Assembly: GCA_017435255.1 (NCBI GenBank) | Contig: JAFSFI010000008.1 | Span: 65,765 to 105,320, forward strand | Reading direction: 5' to 3' | From: Bacilli bacterium | GTDB taxonomy: Bacteria > Bacillota_I > Bacilli_A > RF39 > UBA660 | Length of the DNA stretch: 39,556 nt | Shown here: one piece after another, positions 15,645 through 24,707 of the stretch | Layout of the letters: each line of letters begins with the position of its first letter | How positions within the stretch are numbered: position 1 is the stretch's first letter | Notes under the pieces: generated by a model | Database searches by the model: none | What the model was told of the DNA's origin: nothing | The model's input: the letters and a program-made list of their open reading frames with translations, nothing else | Program-made: the position numbers and the translations under genes

Positions 15645-17712
15645 TTGGATATTTTATATAATATTCTTTTTTTCTTTGTTATATTGCTTTCTATATATAA
15701 ATATTCCAAAAGAAAGTAAATACGATGAAGATGATATTATATTTAATTGTATTATTGATGATATGTTTATTGATGGTAATTACTTAAATATAAGATTAAT
15801 TGGTAAAGAGAAGATCCAGGCGAGTTATTATTTTAAATCGTTAAAAGAAAAAGAAAACTTTACAAATGAATATAGTTTAGGGGATCAGGTGATTGTTAAG
15901 GGAGAATTGAAAGCGCCTAATGATAACACTAATTTTAATGTGTTTAATTATAAAAAATATTTATATTATGAAAATATTTTTTATATTTTAGATATAAATG
16001 AAATTAATAAAACAAACGATAACTCTAATTTTTTATATGGTCTTAAAAATTTTATAATTACCAGGTTAGAAAAACTAAAAAGTTCATCGTATTTATACGC
16101 TTTGATTTTGGGTGATGATAGGTATATAGATGATAATATGATTAGTAATTATCAATCTATCGGAATAAGTCATTTATTCGCCATTTCCGGTATGCATGTA
16201 TCCATTTTATCGGGAATTTTGTTATTTTTATTTAAAAAAATTCATATGAATGAAAAGTTTGCTTACTTTATTATTACATTGTTTTTGTTTTGTTATTTGT
16301 TTATTACTGGATGTAGTCCATCAATATTAAGGGCGGTTGTGTTATTTTTGTTACTAACTATTAATAGGTTACTTAAATTAAATTTAAAAACATTAAATGT
16401 CTATTTATTAACGATTTCAATTATTATTTGTTTAGATCCTTTTATAATTTTTAAAGTTGGTTTTCAATTTTCTGCTATTGTAAGTGGTGCATTAATTTTA
16501 TTTAATAATCTAATAGACAATAAGGGAAACTATTTTATGAAATTACTTATGACTTCTTTTATTGCATTTTTAATGGGTATACCAATCAGTATTTATAATT
16601 TTAATCAAATTAATATTTTAAGTTTTATTTATAATTTATTTTTTGTTCCGTTAATATCTTTTTTATTGTTTCCTTTAACGCTAATTACATTTCTTTTTCC
16701 AATATTTGATTCTGTTTTATCAACAATTATTAATATATTAGAATTTATGACAAATATATGTGTTAAATTGCCTGGAACTTTAATATTAAAAAGAACTTCT
16801 TTTATTGTTGTTTTAATATATTATTTATTTATATTACTAGTTTTAATTAAATGGAAGAAGAATAAGATTAATATGTTATTATTTTGTTTTATTCTGCTTG
16901 TTCATCATAATTATCACTATATATTTAAAGAGCGATTTGTGTTGTTTTTGGATGTAGGACAAGGCGATAGTGCTCTTATCTATGATAGCGGTCAAAGTAT
17001 TTTAATAGATACAGGTGGAAAAATTAATTATGAACAAGAAAAATGGCAATATAGACTGCACCGAGGAAGCTTATCAAATAGTACTGTTATTCCGTCGATA
17101 AAATCTTTAGGAATAAAAAAATTGGATTATTTAATTATTACTCATGGGGATTATGATCATATGGGAGAGTCAATTAATTTAGTAAATAATTTTAAAGTAG
17201 AGAAGGTAATCTTTAATTGTGGGCAGTTTAATGATTTAGAAAAAGAATTAATTAAGATTTTAGATAAAAAGAAAATACCATATTATTCTTGTGCTGATGA
17301 ATTAAATATAGAGGATAGTAAATTATATTTTTTGAATAGTAAAGACTATGGTAATGAAAATGATAATTCATCTATTATTTATACAGAACTAAATAATTAC
17401 AAATTTCTATTTATGGGAGATGCTGGAGTAGAAGTAGAAGGAGACTTAATAAAAAAATATAATTTACAAGATATTGATGTATTAAAAGTAGGTCATCACG
17501 GAAGTAAGACAAGTAGTAGTAAAACTTTTATAGATGAAATCAATCCTAAATATTCAATTATATCGGTAGGTAAGAATAATAGATATGGTCATCCAAATGA
17601 TAGTGTATTGGAAAATCTAGAGGATTCTAAAATATATAGGACTGATAATGACGGGAGTATTATGTTTAAAATAAAAAATAATAAAATGAATATTGAAACA
17701 TGTGCATCTTAA
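15613..17712 (+). CDS. comEC: Competence DNA channel protein ComEC/Rec2
   Basis: Membrane channel for single-stranded DNA uptake. It has 699 residues: N-terminal hydrophobic helices and an OB-like region (about 8-140), the Competence domain with many membrane helices (about 165-420; YQSIGISHLFAISGMHVSI is characteristic), and a C-terminal metallo-beta-lactamase-like domain with FLDVGQGDSALI, THGDYDHMGES, FMGDAG and VGHHGSKTSS, so the metal motif HxDxDH is present. No ATG occurs early; the start is taken as TTG 15613, eight bases after AGGGGAA (15598-15604), inside the end of comEA. Complete and apparently intact. Confidence 0.92.
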   Translation: MKKLKIILQYNWIFYIIFFFSLLYCFLYINIPKESKYDEDDIIFNCIIDDMFIDGNYLNIRLIGKEKIQASYYFKSLKEKENFTNEYSLGDQVIVKGELKAPNDNTNFNVFNYKKYLYYENIFYILDINEINKTNDNSNFLYGLKNFIITRLEKLKSSSYLYALILGDDRYIDDNMISNYQSIGISHLFAISGMHVSILSGILLFLFKKIHMNEKFAYFIITLFLFCYLFITGCSPSILRAVVLFLLLTINRLLKLNLKTLNVYLLTISIIICLDPFIIFKVGFQFSAIVSGALILFNNLIDNKGNYFMKLLMTSFIAFLMGIPISIYNFNQINILSFIYNLFFVPLISFLLFPLTLITFLFPIFDSVLSTIINILEFMTNICVKLPGTLILKRTSFIVVLIYYLFILLVLIKWKKNKINMLLFCFILLVHHNYHYIFKERFVLFLDVGQGDSALIYDSGQSILIDTGGKINYEQEKWQYRLHRGSLSNSTVIPSIKSLGIKKLDYLIITHGDYDHMGESINLVNNFKVEKVIFNCGQFNDLEKELIKILDKKKIPYYSCADELNIEDSKLYFLNSKDYGNENDNSSIIYTELNNYKFLFMGDAGVEVEGDLIKKYNLQDIDVLKVGHHGSKTSSSKTFIDEINPKYSIISVGKNNRYGHPNDSVLENLEDSKIYRTDNDGSIMFKIKNNKMNIETCAS

Positions 17713-17787
17713 ATATGAATTAATTTAATATAATATAACATAATTTTTAAAATCCATGTTATAATGTAAATAATAGGAGGTTGTATA

Positions 17788-17970
17788 ATGAAAATTAAAA
17801 AGGATAGCAAATTTCTCTTTTATGCATCATTGATAGTTTCTGCTGGAATAATAATGTTAAATATATATCGTTTTTTTAATAATGAATTAAATCTTATGGA
17901 CTTAATAATGGATTTATCGATGCTGTTTGTTATGATAGGATGTATGTCAAAATTTGTAGAAAAAAAATAA
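17788..17970 (+). CDS. Small membrane protein, unknown
   Basis: Sixty residues with two hydrophobic segments (about 9-28 and 35-53) and charged ends. A full AGGAGG ribosome site at 17775-17780, a TATAAT box at 17760-17765 and a following terminator make it a credible single-gene transcript. No family recognised. Confidence 0.6.
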   Translation: MKIKKDSKFLFYASLIVSAGIIMLNIYRFFNNELNLMDLIMDLSMLFVMIGCMSKFVEKK

Positions 17971-17983
17971 TCTTAAAGAATTG

Positions 17984-18005
17984 AGGACCATTAGGTCTTT
18001 TTTTA
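17984..18005 (+). terminator. Intrinsic terminator after the small membrane protein
   Basis: Stem AGGACC/GGTCTT (one G-T pair) with loop ATTA, then a run of T. Nearly the same hairpin follows the lipoprotein gene at 23041. Confidence 0.72.
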
Positions 18006-18041
18006 TAATAAAATGTAACAAATGCTATTTTTTGAACATAA

Positions 18042-18104
18042 TATAAATTAGGACGCTAACGTTTAGCGTTTATATAGATAGAGGATGTAATGTCCTCTTT
18101 TTTA
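18042..18104 (+). ncRNA. Possible very short RNA with two hairpins
   Basis: Between two terminators lies ACGCTAA-CGT-TTAGCGT (18053-18069), followed by AGAGGA/TCCTCT (18080-18098) with a T-run. A TATAAA at 18042-18047 could be a -10 box, but no good -35 is seen. There is no coding frame. Confidence 0.25.
18080..18104 (+). terminator. Intrinsic terminator without an obvious upstream gene
   Basis: Perfect stem AGAGGA/TCCTCT, loop TGTAATG, then six T. It comes about 75 bases after another terminator, so it should end a separate short transcript. Confidence 0.7.
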
Positions 18105-18108
18105 TTGG

Positions 18109-18137
18109 TTGCATTTTTCTATTAAATGTGATAATAT
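18109..18137 (+). promoter_or_regulatory. Putative sigma-A promoter of the HD protein gene
   Basis: TTGCAT (18109-18114), 17 bases, TAATAT (18132-18137), followed by the ribosome site AGAGGTG before ATG 18165. Confidence 0.4.
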
Positions 18138-18164
18138 GTGAAAGTATGGCTAGAGGTGTAGTTA

Positions 18165-18677
18165 ATGGATAATGATAACAAATATTATGATTTAGAATAT
18201 ATGTGTTTAGTAAGAGATATATTAGAAAATGAAGAGTTTAACAAAACCAAAAATATTACGCATCATGGATTAAATAGATTTGATCATTGTGTTAGAGTTT
18301 CTTATTATTCTTATAAAGTTACAAAATTTTTCAAATTAGGATATAAAGATGTTGCTAGAGCAGGATTATTACATGATTTCTTTTTTGTTGATAATAATGA
18401 TATAGATACTACAAAGCGTATTGATGTGCTTGTAAATCATCCTAAATATGCTTTAATTAATTCTAAAAAGCATTTTGAACTAAATGATAGGGAAGAAGAT
18501 ATCATTACATCACACATGTTTCCTGTAGCCTTTAAGGTACCTAAGTATATTGAAAGTTGGATTGTTGATATAGTTGATAATGCAGTAGCAATTAGTGAGG
18601 CTTTATATATAACCAGAAAACATTTAAGTGTAGCAGTTAACTTTTTGGTTTTAATTGTTTTAAATTATTGGCGTTAA
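18165..18677 (+). CDS. HD-domain protein
   Basis: A 170-residue putative metal-dependent phosphohydrolase. The HD signature is complete: RFDHCVRVSYYSY (H41), GLLHDFFF (H70, D71), a histidine in TSHMFP and the aspartate in DIVDNAVAI. The last 15 residues are hydrophobic (FLVLIVLNYWR), which is normal for this Bacillota family and may touch the membrane. It is a single-gene transcript with its own promoter, and its terminator overlaps the stop codon. Substrate unknown. Confidence 0.72.
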   Translation: MDNDNKYYDLEYMCLVRDILENEEFNKTKNITHHGLNRFDHCVRVSYYSYKVTKFFKLGYKDVARAGLLHDFFFVDNNDIDTTKRIDVLVNHPKYALINSKKHFELNDREEDIITSHMFPVAFKVPKYIESWIVDIVDNAVAISEALYITRKHLSVAVNFLVLIVLNYWR

Positions 18678-18702
18678 ACAAACATTGTGTTTGTTTTTCT
18701 TT
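18676..18702 (+). terminator. Terminator overlapping the HD protein stop codon
   Basis: Perfect 9-bp stem AAACAAACA/TGTTTGTTT with loop TTG and a T-rich tail; the stem begins within the TAA stop codon. Confidence 0.8.
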
Positions 18703-18722
18703 TATAAAAATTAAATATATGT

Positions 18723-18728
18723 TATAAT
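18723..18728 (+). promoter_or_regulatory. -10 box of the tRNA-Arg gene
   Basis: TATAAT ends eight bases before the mature tRNA 5' end, so the primary transcript would start almost at the tRNA. The -35 region is only T-rich. Confidence 0.4.
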
Positions 18729-18736
18729 CTATTTGT

Positions 18737-18812
18737 GTCCCCATAGCTCAGCAGGATAGAGCAATCCCCTCCTAAGGGATAGATGCGGGTTCGAGTCCTA
18801 CTGGGGACACCA
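18737..18812 (+). tRNA. tRNA-Arg (anticodon CCU)
   Basis: A 76-nt cloverleaf. Acceptor GTCCCCA/TGGGGAC, D stem GCTC/GAGC, anticodon stem ATCCC/GGGAT around loop CTCCTAA (anticodon CCT at 18771-18773), T loop TTCGAGT, and CCA encoded in the DNA. It reads the codon AGG. The T stem GCGGG/CCTAC has one C-A mismatch. The gene has its own promoter-like box and terminator. Confidence 0.95.
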
Positions 18813-18821
18813 TATTGTATT

Positions 18822-18848
18822 AAAGCCCTTATAAGTAAGGGTTTTATT
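18822..18848 (+). terminator. Terminator after tRNA-Arg
   Basis: Ten-base stem AAAGCCCTTA/TAAGGGTTTT with one G-T pair and loop TAAG, followed by TTATTAT. Confidence 0.75.
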
Positions 18849-19024
18849 ATGCATGAAATTTAAACATTATAATGTAATAATCAAAATTTAATATATAATT
18901 ATTGAATTTTTTAAAATTGTTAAATACTTTTATGTTATAATTGGTTTGTATTTAAATTATTAAAATTATATTTTGGTAATTAATATAGTGTTACTTTAAA
19001 TATTAAAATATAGGAGGTATAAGT

Positions 19025-19522
19025 ATGACAAAAGTATTAGATAAAAGTAGAAAAGGATATTTATCTTGGGACGAATATTTTATGTCGGTAGCAAGGCTTA
19101 CTTCAAAAAGAAGTAAAGATCCTAATACTCAAGTAGGGGCGTGTATAGTATCTAATGATAATAGGATTTTATCAATTGGTTATAATGGTACTCCTAATGG
19201 TTATCCGGATTCCGCTTTTCCTTGGGATAGAGAAGGTTGTCCGCTAAATACTAAATATTTATATGTTTGTCATGCTGAACTTAATGCAATTTTAAATTTT
19301 AGAGGTGGAAGAAGAGATTTAGAAGGTTCTAAAATATATGTTGATTTATTTCCTTGTAATGAATGCGCAAAAGCGATTATTCAATCTGGAATTAAAGAGG
19401 TAATATATTTATCAGACAAATATAAAGATACAGATGGTGTAATGGCATCTAAAAAAATGTTTGATGTTTGTGGTATAAAATATAGGCAAATAGAATTAGA
19501 TAAAAATGTAATTGTTGATTAG
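19025..19522 (+). CDS. comEB: dCMP deaminase family protein (ComEB-like)
   Basis: Zinc-dependent deaminase converting dCMP to dUMP for dTTP synthesis. The 165-residue protein shows the zinc site CHAELNAIL (H83, E85) and PCNECAKAI (C111, C114), plus SKDPNTQVGACIV, SIGYNGTPNG and the second-shell segment FPWDREGCPLNTKYLYV typical of this family. Ribosome site AGGAGG before ATG 19025; a TATAAT box lies at 18936-18941, giving a leader of about 77 bases with no evident structure. In many Bacillota this gene sits between comEA and comEC; here it is separate. It is followed at nine bases by a rhodanese lipoprotein gene. Confidence 0.9.
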   Translation: MTKVLDKSRKGYLSWDEYFMSVARLTSKRSKDPNTQVGACIVSNDNRILSIGYNGTPNGYPDSAFPWDREGCPLNTKYLYVCHAELNAILNFRGGRRDLEGSKIYVDLFPCNECAKAIIQSGIKEVIYLSDKYKDTDGVMASKKMFDVCGIKYRQIELDKNVIVD

Positions 19523-19530
19523 GAGGATAT

Positions 19531-19920
19531 ATGAAAAAAATATTGTTGTTAATTTTTGTAATTGTTTTATTAGTTGGTTGTGGTAATGAGAAAATTAACG
19601 GGGAAGCATTATACAAGACTATAGAAGGTGATTTGGCATTTGAGTTTGTAAGTAAATCAAAAGCTATTTTGATTGATGTTAGAACATTAGAAGAGTATGA
19701 AAAAGCTCATATTGAAGGTGCTATTAATATTCCTTATGATGAAATAACTAAGGAGAAAATAAAAGATATAACAAATAGTGAAATTGATAATATTATAGTT
19801 TATTGTCAAAGCGGTAGTAGAAGCAAGAGTGCTGCTATTCAAATTATTGAATATGGTTATACAAACGTTTATGATTTAGGAAGTATTAATAATTGGGAGA
19901 AAATAGAAGATGCGGAATAA
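19531..19920 (+). CDS. Rhodanese-domain lipoprotein
   Basis: Extracytoplasmic sulfurtransferase-like protein, 129 residues. Signal peptide with lipobox LVGC (Cys 17), then a single rhodanese domain at about 24-127: ILIDVRTLEEYEKAHIEGAINIPYDEI and the active-site loop YCQSGSRSKSA with Cys 92. This loop fits an active single-domain rhodanese; the in vivo sulfur acceptor is unknown. AGGAGG precedes the start. Its end overlaps the next gene by 11 bases, so the two are coupled. Confidence 0.85.
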   Translation: MKKILLLIFVIVLLVGCGNEKINGEALYKTIEGDLAFEFVSKSKAILIDVRTLEEYEKAHIEGAINIPYDEITKEKIKDITNSEIDNIIVYCQSGSRSKSAAIQIIEYGYTNVYDLGSINNWEKIEDAE

Positions 19921-20599
19921 TAAACCAATTATTGGGATTGTTGCAAGACCAGATAGTGACGGAAAGAATAATGTGCTTGTTATTATGGAATCATATCGTA
20001 ATGCAATAATTTATAGTGGTGGAAATCCAGTAATGATTTTGCCTACTCAATTAGTTGAGTATGGAAGTTTTTCGTCAAAAGAAGTTCCTGCAATGAGCGA
20101 AGAAGAAAAACAAATGTTAGACGAACAATTGCAGTTTTGCGATGGAATTTTAATGCCTGGTGGATTAAAAAGGTATGAATATGATTTCTATATTGCTAAT
20201 TATTGTATAGAAAGGGATATTCCTATATTAGGAATATGTTTGGGAATGCAGATTTTAGCAACACACATTAATCGTGATGCATTAGAATTTACAGAACCAA
20301 AGTTGAGCCATAATAAACCGGATATAGATGAGGTTCATTTTGTAAAATTGGATAAGGGTTCAAAACTATTTAGCATTATAGGCGAGGAAGAACTTTTAGT
20401 TAATAGCAGACATAAACAGAAGGTTACAGAAGCTGGTTCTTTTAAAGTGGTGGGGATCTCTAGCGATGGCGTAATAGAAGCGATTGAAAACATTAATAAG
20501 AAGTTTGCAATTGGTGTTCAGTGGCATCCAGAAAATATAATGCATAAAGAATCTAGTAAGAAGTTATTTAAAAAATTTATAGAAAGTGCGAGACATTAG
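19910..20599 (+). CDS. Class I glutamine amidotransferase-like hydrolase (PuuD/peptidase C26 family)
   Basis: A 229-residue protein of the gamma-glutamyl-gamma-aminobutyrate hydrolase group. The nucleophile Cys 110 lies in LGICLGMQIL, and the His-Glu pair (206, 208) in GVQWHPENI. PIIGIVARPDS at the start and GILMPGG before the nucleophile are family features. Substrate is uncertain; other C26 enzymes cleave gamma-glutamyl compounds. The start lies inside the end of the rhodanese gene. Confidence 0.82.
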   Translation: MRNNKPIIGIVARPDSDGKNNVLVIMESYRNAIIYSGGNPVMILPTQLVEYGSFSSKEVPAMSEEEKQMLDEQLQFCDGILMPGGLKRYEYDFYIANYCIERDIPILGICLGMQILATHINRDALEFTEPKLSHNKPDIDEVHFVKLDKGSKLFSIIGEEELLVNSRHKQKVTEAGSFKVVGISSDGVIEAIENINKKFAIGVQWHPENIMHKESSKKLFKKFIESARH

Positions 20600-20602
20600 A
20601 AT

Positions 20603-20728
20603 ATATGGAAGTAAAAATAAAAGGAATATAATGATTTTATTGGTGAGGTTGATCGAGAAAAATATCCTAATGTTAGTCAAAAGTATAGATTTGAATTACA
20701 GAATATAGCAAGTAAGAGCAGTCATTAA
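20603..20728 (+). pseudogene. Possible small gene remnant with frameshift
   Basis: ATG 20603 reads MEVKIKGI then stops; one base over, an open frame from 20621 to the TAA at 20726-20728 gives KEYNDFIGEVDREKYPNVSQ and then KYRFELQNIASKSSH, which looks protein-like. Together they could be a roughly 42-residue gene broken by a one-base shift. There is no clear ribosome site for ATG 20603. It may equally be spacer. Confidence 0.22.
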
Positions 20729-20753
20729 TCACGATTTGTTCTTTTTCTTTTAG

Positions 20754-21914
<1,161 letters not shown>

Positions 21915-21926
21915 TAATTTATAAAT

Positions 21927-21966
21927 AAAACTAGATTATTTGGAATTCCTTTTAATCTAGTTTTTT
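21927..21966 (+). terminator. Intrinsic terminator of tgt
   Basis: Stem AAAACTAGATT/AATCTAGTTTT with a 16-base AT-rich loop and six T. Confidence 0.82.
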
Positions 21967-22052
21967 ACATTTATTTTACATATTGATGAAAATTAGAACT
22001 TCGATTTAAATAAATTGTATGTTATATTTATTATAATAAAGGAGTGAGAAAA

Positions 22053-23039
22053 ATGAAAAAAGTATGTAGGGTATTACTTGCAATTTTGTTAGCATTTAGT
22101 TTAACCGGATGTGTTAAATATAATGTTAGTATGGAAGTAAAGGATGATAAGAGTGTAACACTTGAAATCCTTTATGGAATGGAAGTTGATAGTTCCATAG
22201 TGGGAGATGAGTCTTGGAATGAAGACGAAGATTACTGGGATGAAGACTATTGGAGCGAAGGTGAATCTGATTGGAAACTAGATGAAGATGATGTTGAATT
22301 TGGTGAAGGTGTAGAAGGAACAATTACTGATGAAGATGGAAATGTAATATATGACTCTAGTGAAGATGAATCTTGGGATGATGATGAATATTATGATGAA
22401 GACGAAGACTACTGGGATGAAGAAGATGATTACTATGATGAAGAAACTAATTCTGGTGTAAGTGTAGATGATTATGAATTCTTAGAATCTAAAGGATTTA
22501 AAGTAGAGGAATTTACTGAAGAAAAAGATGATGCTACAATATCTGGGGTTAAGATCACAAAGACATATAAAAATATTGATGATATTACTAAGGATAAAAA
22601 AATTATTGTAGATTTTAATGAGAAATTTGGGGAAGAAGAAAATTTTGATGATAGCCAAATCTTTTATAAAAAAGGTAATAATTATGTAGCAAATTTTGTG
22701 TTTGATTTTAGCGAAGAAGGAGACGACACAGATTATTCTGCATATCAAGATATGTTTGACTTGCAGTATAAAATAAAACTACCACATAAGAGTGTTAGCA
22801 ATAATGCGACATCTGTATCAAAAGATGGAAAAGAATTAACATGGGATTTAAAATATGGTGAGAAAAACGAAGTTAATTTTGAATTCTCTATGTCAGGTAG
22901 TAATACAACTTTAATTATTATTTTAATTGCTTGTGGAGTTATAGTAGGTGGTGGAACAGTTGCTCTATTAATTAATAACTCAAAAAAGAAAAAAAATAAT
23001 AATGTAATGCCAAGTATGCCAATGAATAATATGCAATAA
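22053..23039 (+). CDS. LppM-like lipoprotein with long acidic insert and C-terminal membrane helix
   Basis: A 328-residue exported protein. The lipobox LTGC is followed by VKYNVSMEVKDDKSVTLEI, the opening of LppM/DUF3153-type domains. Residues about 50-145 form a low-complexity stretch rich in Asp, Glu, Trp and Tyr with repeats of DEDYWDE and DEEDDYYDEE, inserted inside the beta domain, which resumes at VDDYEFLESKGFKVEEF. Near the end lies a membrane helix (LIIILIACGVIVGGGTVALL), then a Lys/Asn/Met-rich tail, so it would be tethered at both ends. Start ATG 22053, eight bases after GGAG (22041-22044); GTG 22044 overlaps that site. A TATAAT box lies at 22032-22037. Function unknown; the acidic insert might bind cations. 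Confidence 0.72.
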   Translation: MKKVCRVLLAILLAFSLTGCVKYNVSMEVKDDKSVTLEILYGMEVDSSIVGDESWNEDEDYWDEDYWSEGESDWKLDEDDVEFGEGVEGTITDEDGNVIYDSSEDESWDDDEYYDEDEDYWDEEDDYYDEETNSGVSVDDYEFLESKGFKVEEFTEEKDDATISGVKITKTYKNIDDITKDKKIIVDFNEKFGEEENFDDSQIFYKKGNNYVANFVFDFSEEGDDTDYSAYQDMFDLQYKIKLPHKSVSNNATSVSKDGKELTWDLKYGEKNEVNFEFSMSGSNTTLIIILIACGVIVGGGTVALLINNSKKKKNNNVMPSMPMNNMQ

Positions 23040-23040
23040 A

Positions 23041-23061
23041 AGGACCGTATTGGTCTTTTTT
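23041..23061 (+). terminator. Terminator after the lipoprotein gene
   Basis: Stem GGACC/GGTCT with loop GTATT, then six T; begins two bases after the stop. Confidence 0.72.
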
Positions 23062-23074
23062 GATTTCCATTTAA

Positions 23075-23103
23075 TTGACAAAAAAAAGTGCCGATAGTAA
23101 AAT
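23075..23103 (+). promoter_or_regulatory. Sigma-A promoter of the pilin-like gene
   Basis: TTGACA (23075-23080), 17 bases, TAAAAT (23098-23103): perfect -35 and five of six in the -10. Confidence 0.72.
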
Positions 23104-23128
23104 ATATAATGGAAGATAGGTGGGACTT

Positions 23129-24256
23129 ATGAGAAAAAAAATAAAATTAAAGAGCAATAATAAAGGCTTTACTCTTATTGAAACTTTAGCAGTTGTTATT
23201 ATTTTGGGTGTGCTTTTGTTGGTTGCTGTTCCGTCTATAAGTAAATATGTTGATAGGTCTAGAAAAAATACTTATATAAGTTCTGTTAAGTCTATGGTAA
23301 ATGCTGTATCTGTTGCAATAACAAGTCAAGATTTACCATACGATATAGAAGAAGATGAAGCTATGATTATTCCTTTTTCAGAAATTAAAATGGAGAAAAA
23401 AAACTCAACTAAAAAGTCTCCTTACGCTAATTGGGTACAAGATAAAAGTTTTATTATGGTTCTCTATGATGGGGATAATTATAACTATTATGTTTCTGCT
23501 CTAGATGAGGCAGGATATGCTATTCCATTGATTAAGGAAAGCGATCTAACTATAAATTCTATTACAACTGATAAAGATAAAATAAATGCTAATTGTATTT
23601 CTCATTCCCAGAGTGTTGCTTATATTGATAAAGTGTTTGATACGGATGTAGTGGTTATAAAAATTCAAGATCGCAGTGAAAAAATTATTAAAGCAAAAGT
23701 AGGAAAACCAGCATATTCACCCGGGAATGTTATTCAATTAAATGACGGTAGTAAATGGTTTGTAATAGCAAATTCTGCATTTGAAGATGACACTGTTTCT
23801 TTGGTTAGTTATTATTCAATGGCTACAGGAATATCTAGGTATGGTGAACAAGATAATAATAATCCTAAAATTAAGTTCCATACAAGTTTACAAGCTCCTG
23901 CTTTTTATGATTATAATGCTAGTATTTACATAGTTTCTCAAAGAATTATTGATTCTGCTAAGACTTTGTTAATTAAAAATAATATAGATTTATATGGTGC
24001 TGAAGTTGATATGCCAAAACTTTCTGATTTTGGATGTACTGCTGCATCATATAAATGTCCTAATGCAAAAAAATGTTTCAAAGGAGACACTATTCCTTTT
24101 TGGACCACCGATACTAATGGTGAATGGGTTTATACAATTCAGTCAGATGGAAGAGGTAATGCTAATACCAATAGTACCAACTATGGAATAAGATTAGTAA
24201 TAAGGGATTTATTAAAATCTAATATTGACAAAGCGGCTACAAGAGCATTAAATTAA
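23129..24256 (+). CDS. Type IV pilin-like protein with large C-terminal extracellular domain
   Basis: A 375-residue protein with a class III prepilin signal: a short basic leader ending in NNKG, then FTLIETLAVVIILGVLLLVA, with cleavage after Gly 13 and Glu at mature position 5, and the long amphipathic helix VPSISKYVDRSRKNTYISSV. The C-terminal two-thirds resemble DUF6273-like domains: DGSKWFVIANSAFEDDTVSLVS, a Cys-containing region (FGCTAASYKCPNAKKC) and the closing NYGIRLVIRDLL. The exported protein at 12235 ends in a similar way. Start ATG 23129, five bases after AGGTGG. No prepilin peptidase or assembly ATPase is in the window. Role in adhesion or DNA uptake is unproven. Confidence 0.8.
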   Translation: MRKKIKLKSNNKGFTLIETLAVVIILGVLLLVAVPSISKYVDRSRKNTYISSVKSMVNAVSVAITSQDLPYDIEEDEAMIIPFSEIKMEKKNSTKKSPYANWVQDKSFIMVLYDGDNYNYYVSALDEAGYAIPLIKESDLTINSITTDKDKINANCISHSQSVAYIDKVFDTDVVVIKIQDRSEKIIKAKVGKPAYSPGNVIQLNDGSKWFVIANSAFEDDTVSLVSYYSMATGISRYGEQDNNNPKIKFHTSLQAPAFYDYNASIYIVSQRIIDSAKTLLIKNNIDLYGAEVDMPKLSDFGCTAASYKCPNAKKCFKGDTIPFWTTDTNGEWVYTIQSDGRGNANTNSTNYGIRLVIRDLLKSNIDKAATRALN

Positions 24257-24282
24257 AAAAAGTTCTAATCAGAACTTTTTTT
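24256..24282. terminator. Bidirectional terminator between convergent genes
   Basis: AAAAAAGTTCT/AGAACTTTTTT with loop AATC (perfect stem). It holds the end of the minus-strand coding sequence, whose last codons and stop lie in the stem-loop. Confidence 0.85.
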
Positions 24283-24630
24283 GTTTATACCAAGAATACT
24301 TCCTAAAATAGAGGAGATAAGAATAATTATATAAAAAAATAGTGTAGATAGATTAATTTTTTGTTCTAATCCCAGATATCCAAATAAAAATAAAATTATA
24401 ATAGTTAGTAAACCAACTTTTATTCCTTCCAAAAATCCTTTTTGATTACTGTTTTTTCCTATATATATTCCACCAATAATCATAGATATAATTACGGATA
24501 TTATTTCAAATATAGTTAATGCTTTAGAATTAATAATATTAAAATAATTAAATGTTCCGATTGTGATAGATAAAAACATAATGGATAGTAAGATAAGTAA
24601 TAAACTCTTTATATATTTAGTTATAAACAT
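24265..24630 (-). CDS. TIGR04086-type membrane protein
   Basis: A 121-residue protein with four hydrophobic segments (about 7-27, 36-56, 68-88, 94-114). GGIYIGKNSNQKGFLEGIKVGLL in the middle is the recognisable feature of the TIGR04086/YrzE group of Bacillota membrane proteins, which have no established function. It is divergent from the DUF421 gene and convergent with the pilin-like gene. Confidence 0.68.
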   Translation of the reverse strand: MFITKYIKSLLLILLSIMFLSITIGTFNYFNIINSKALTIFEIISVIISMIIGGIYIGKNSNQKGFLEGIKVGLLTIIILFLFGYLGLEQKINLSTLFFYIIILISSILGSILGINKKSSD

Positions 24631-24660
24631 TTTTTCACTTCCTAATATAGATTATGATTT

Positions 24661-24690
24661 GTATAAAAAAATATGCAATTTGTCATAATA
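24661..24690 (+). promoter_or_regulatory. Sigma-G-type promoter of the DUF421 gene
   Basis: GTATA (24661-24665), exactly 18 bases, CATAATA (24684-24690), matching sigma-G consensus and identical in boxes and spacing to the sspI promoter at 30705-30734. Sigma-F recognises a related sequence. It lies six bases before AGGAGG and 18 bases before ATG 24708. Confidence 0.68.
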
Positions 24691-24707
24691 AAGTTAGGAG
24701 GAAATAT

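Noticed and set aside
18864..18875. Perfect palindrome ACATTATAATGT as an operator (PerR-like)
   Set aside because: It does not match the PerR box beyond one half, and AT-rich palindromes are frequent here; it stands just after the tRNA terminator.
20631..20710. A 25-codon frame from ATG 20631 with an AAGGA site
   Set aside because: The product shows no protein-like pattern and overlaps the better-looking fragment in another frame.
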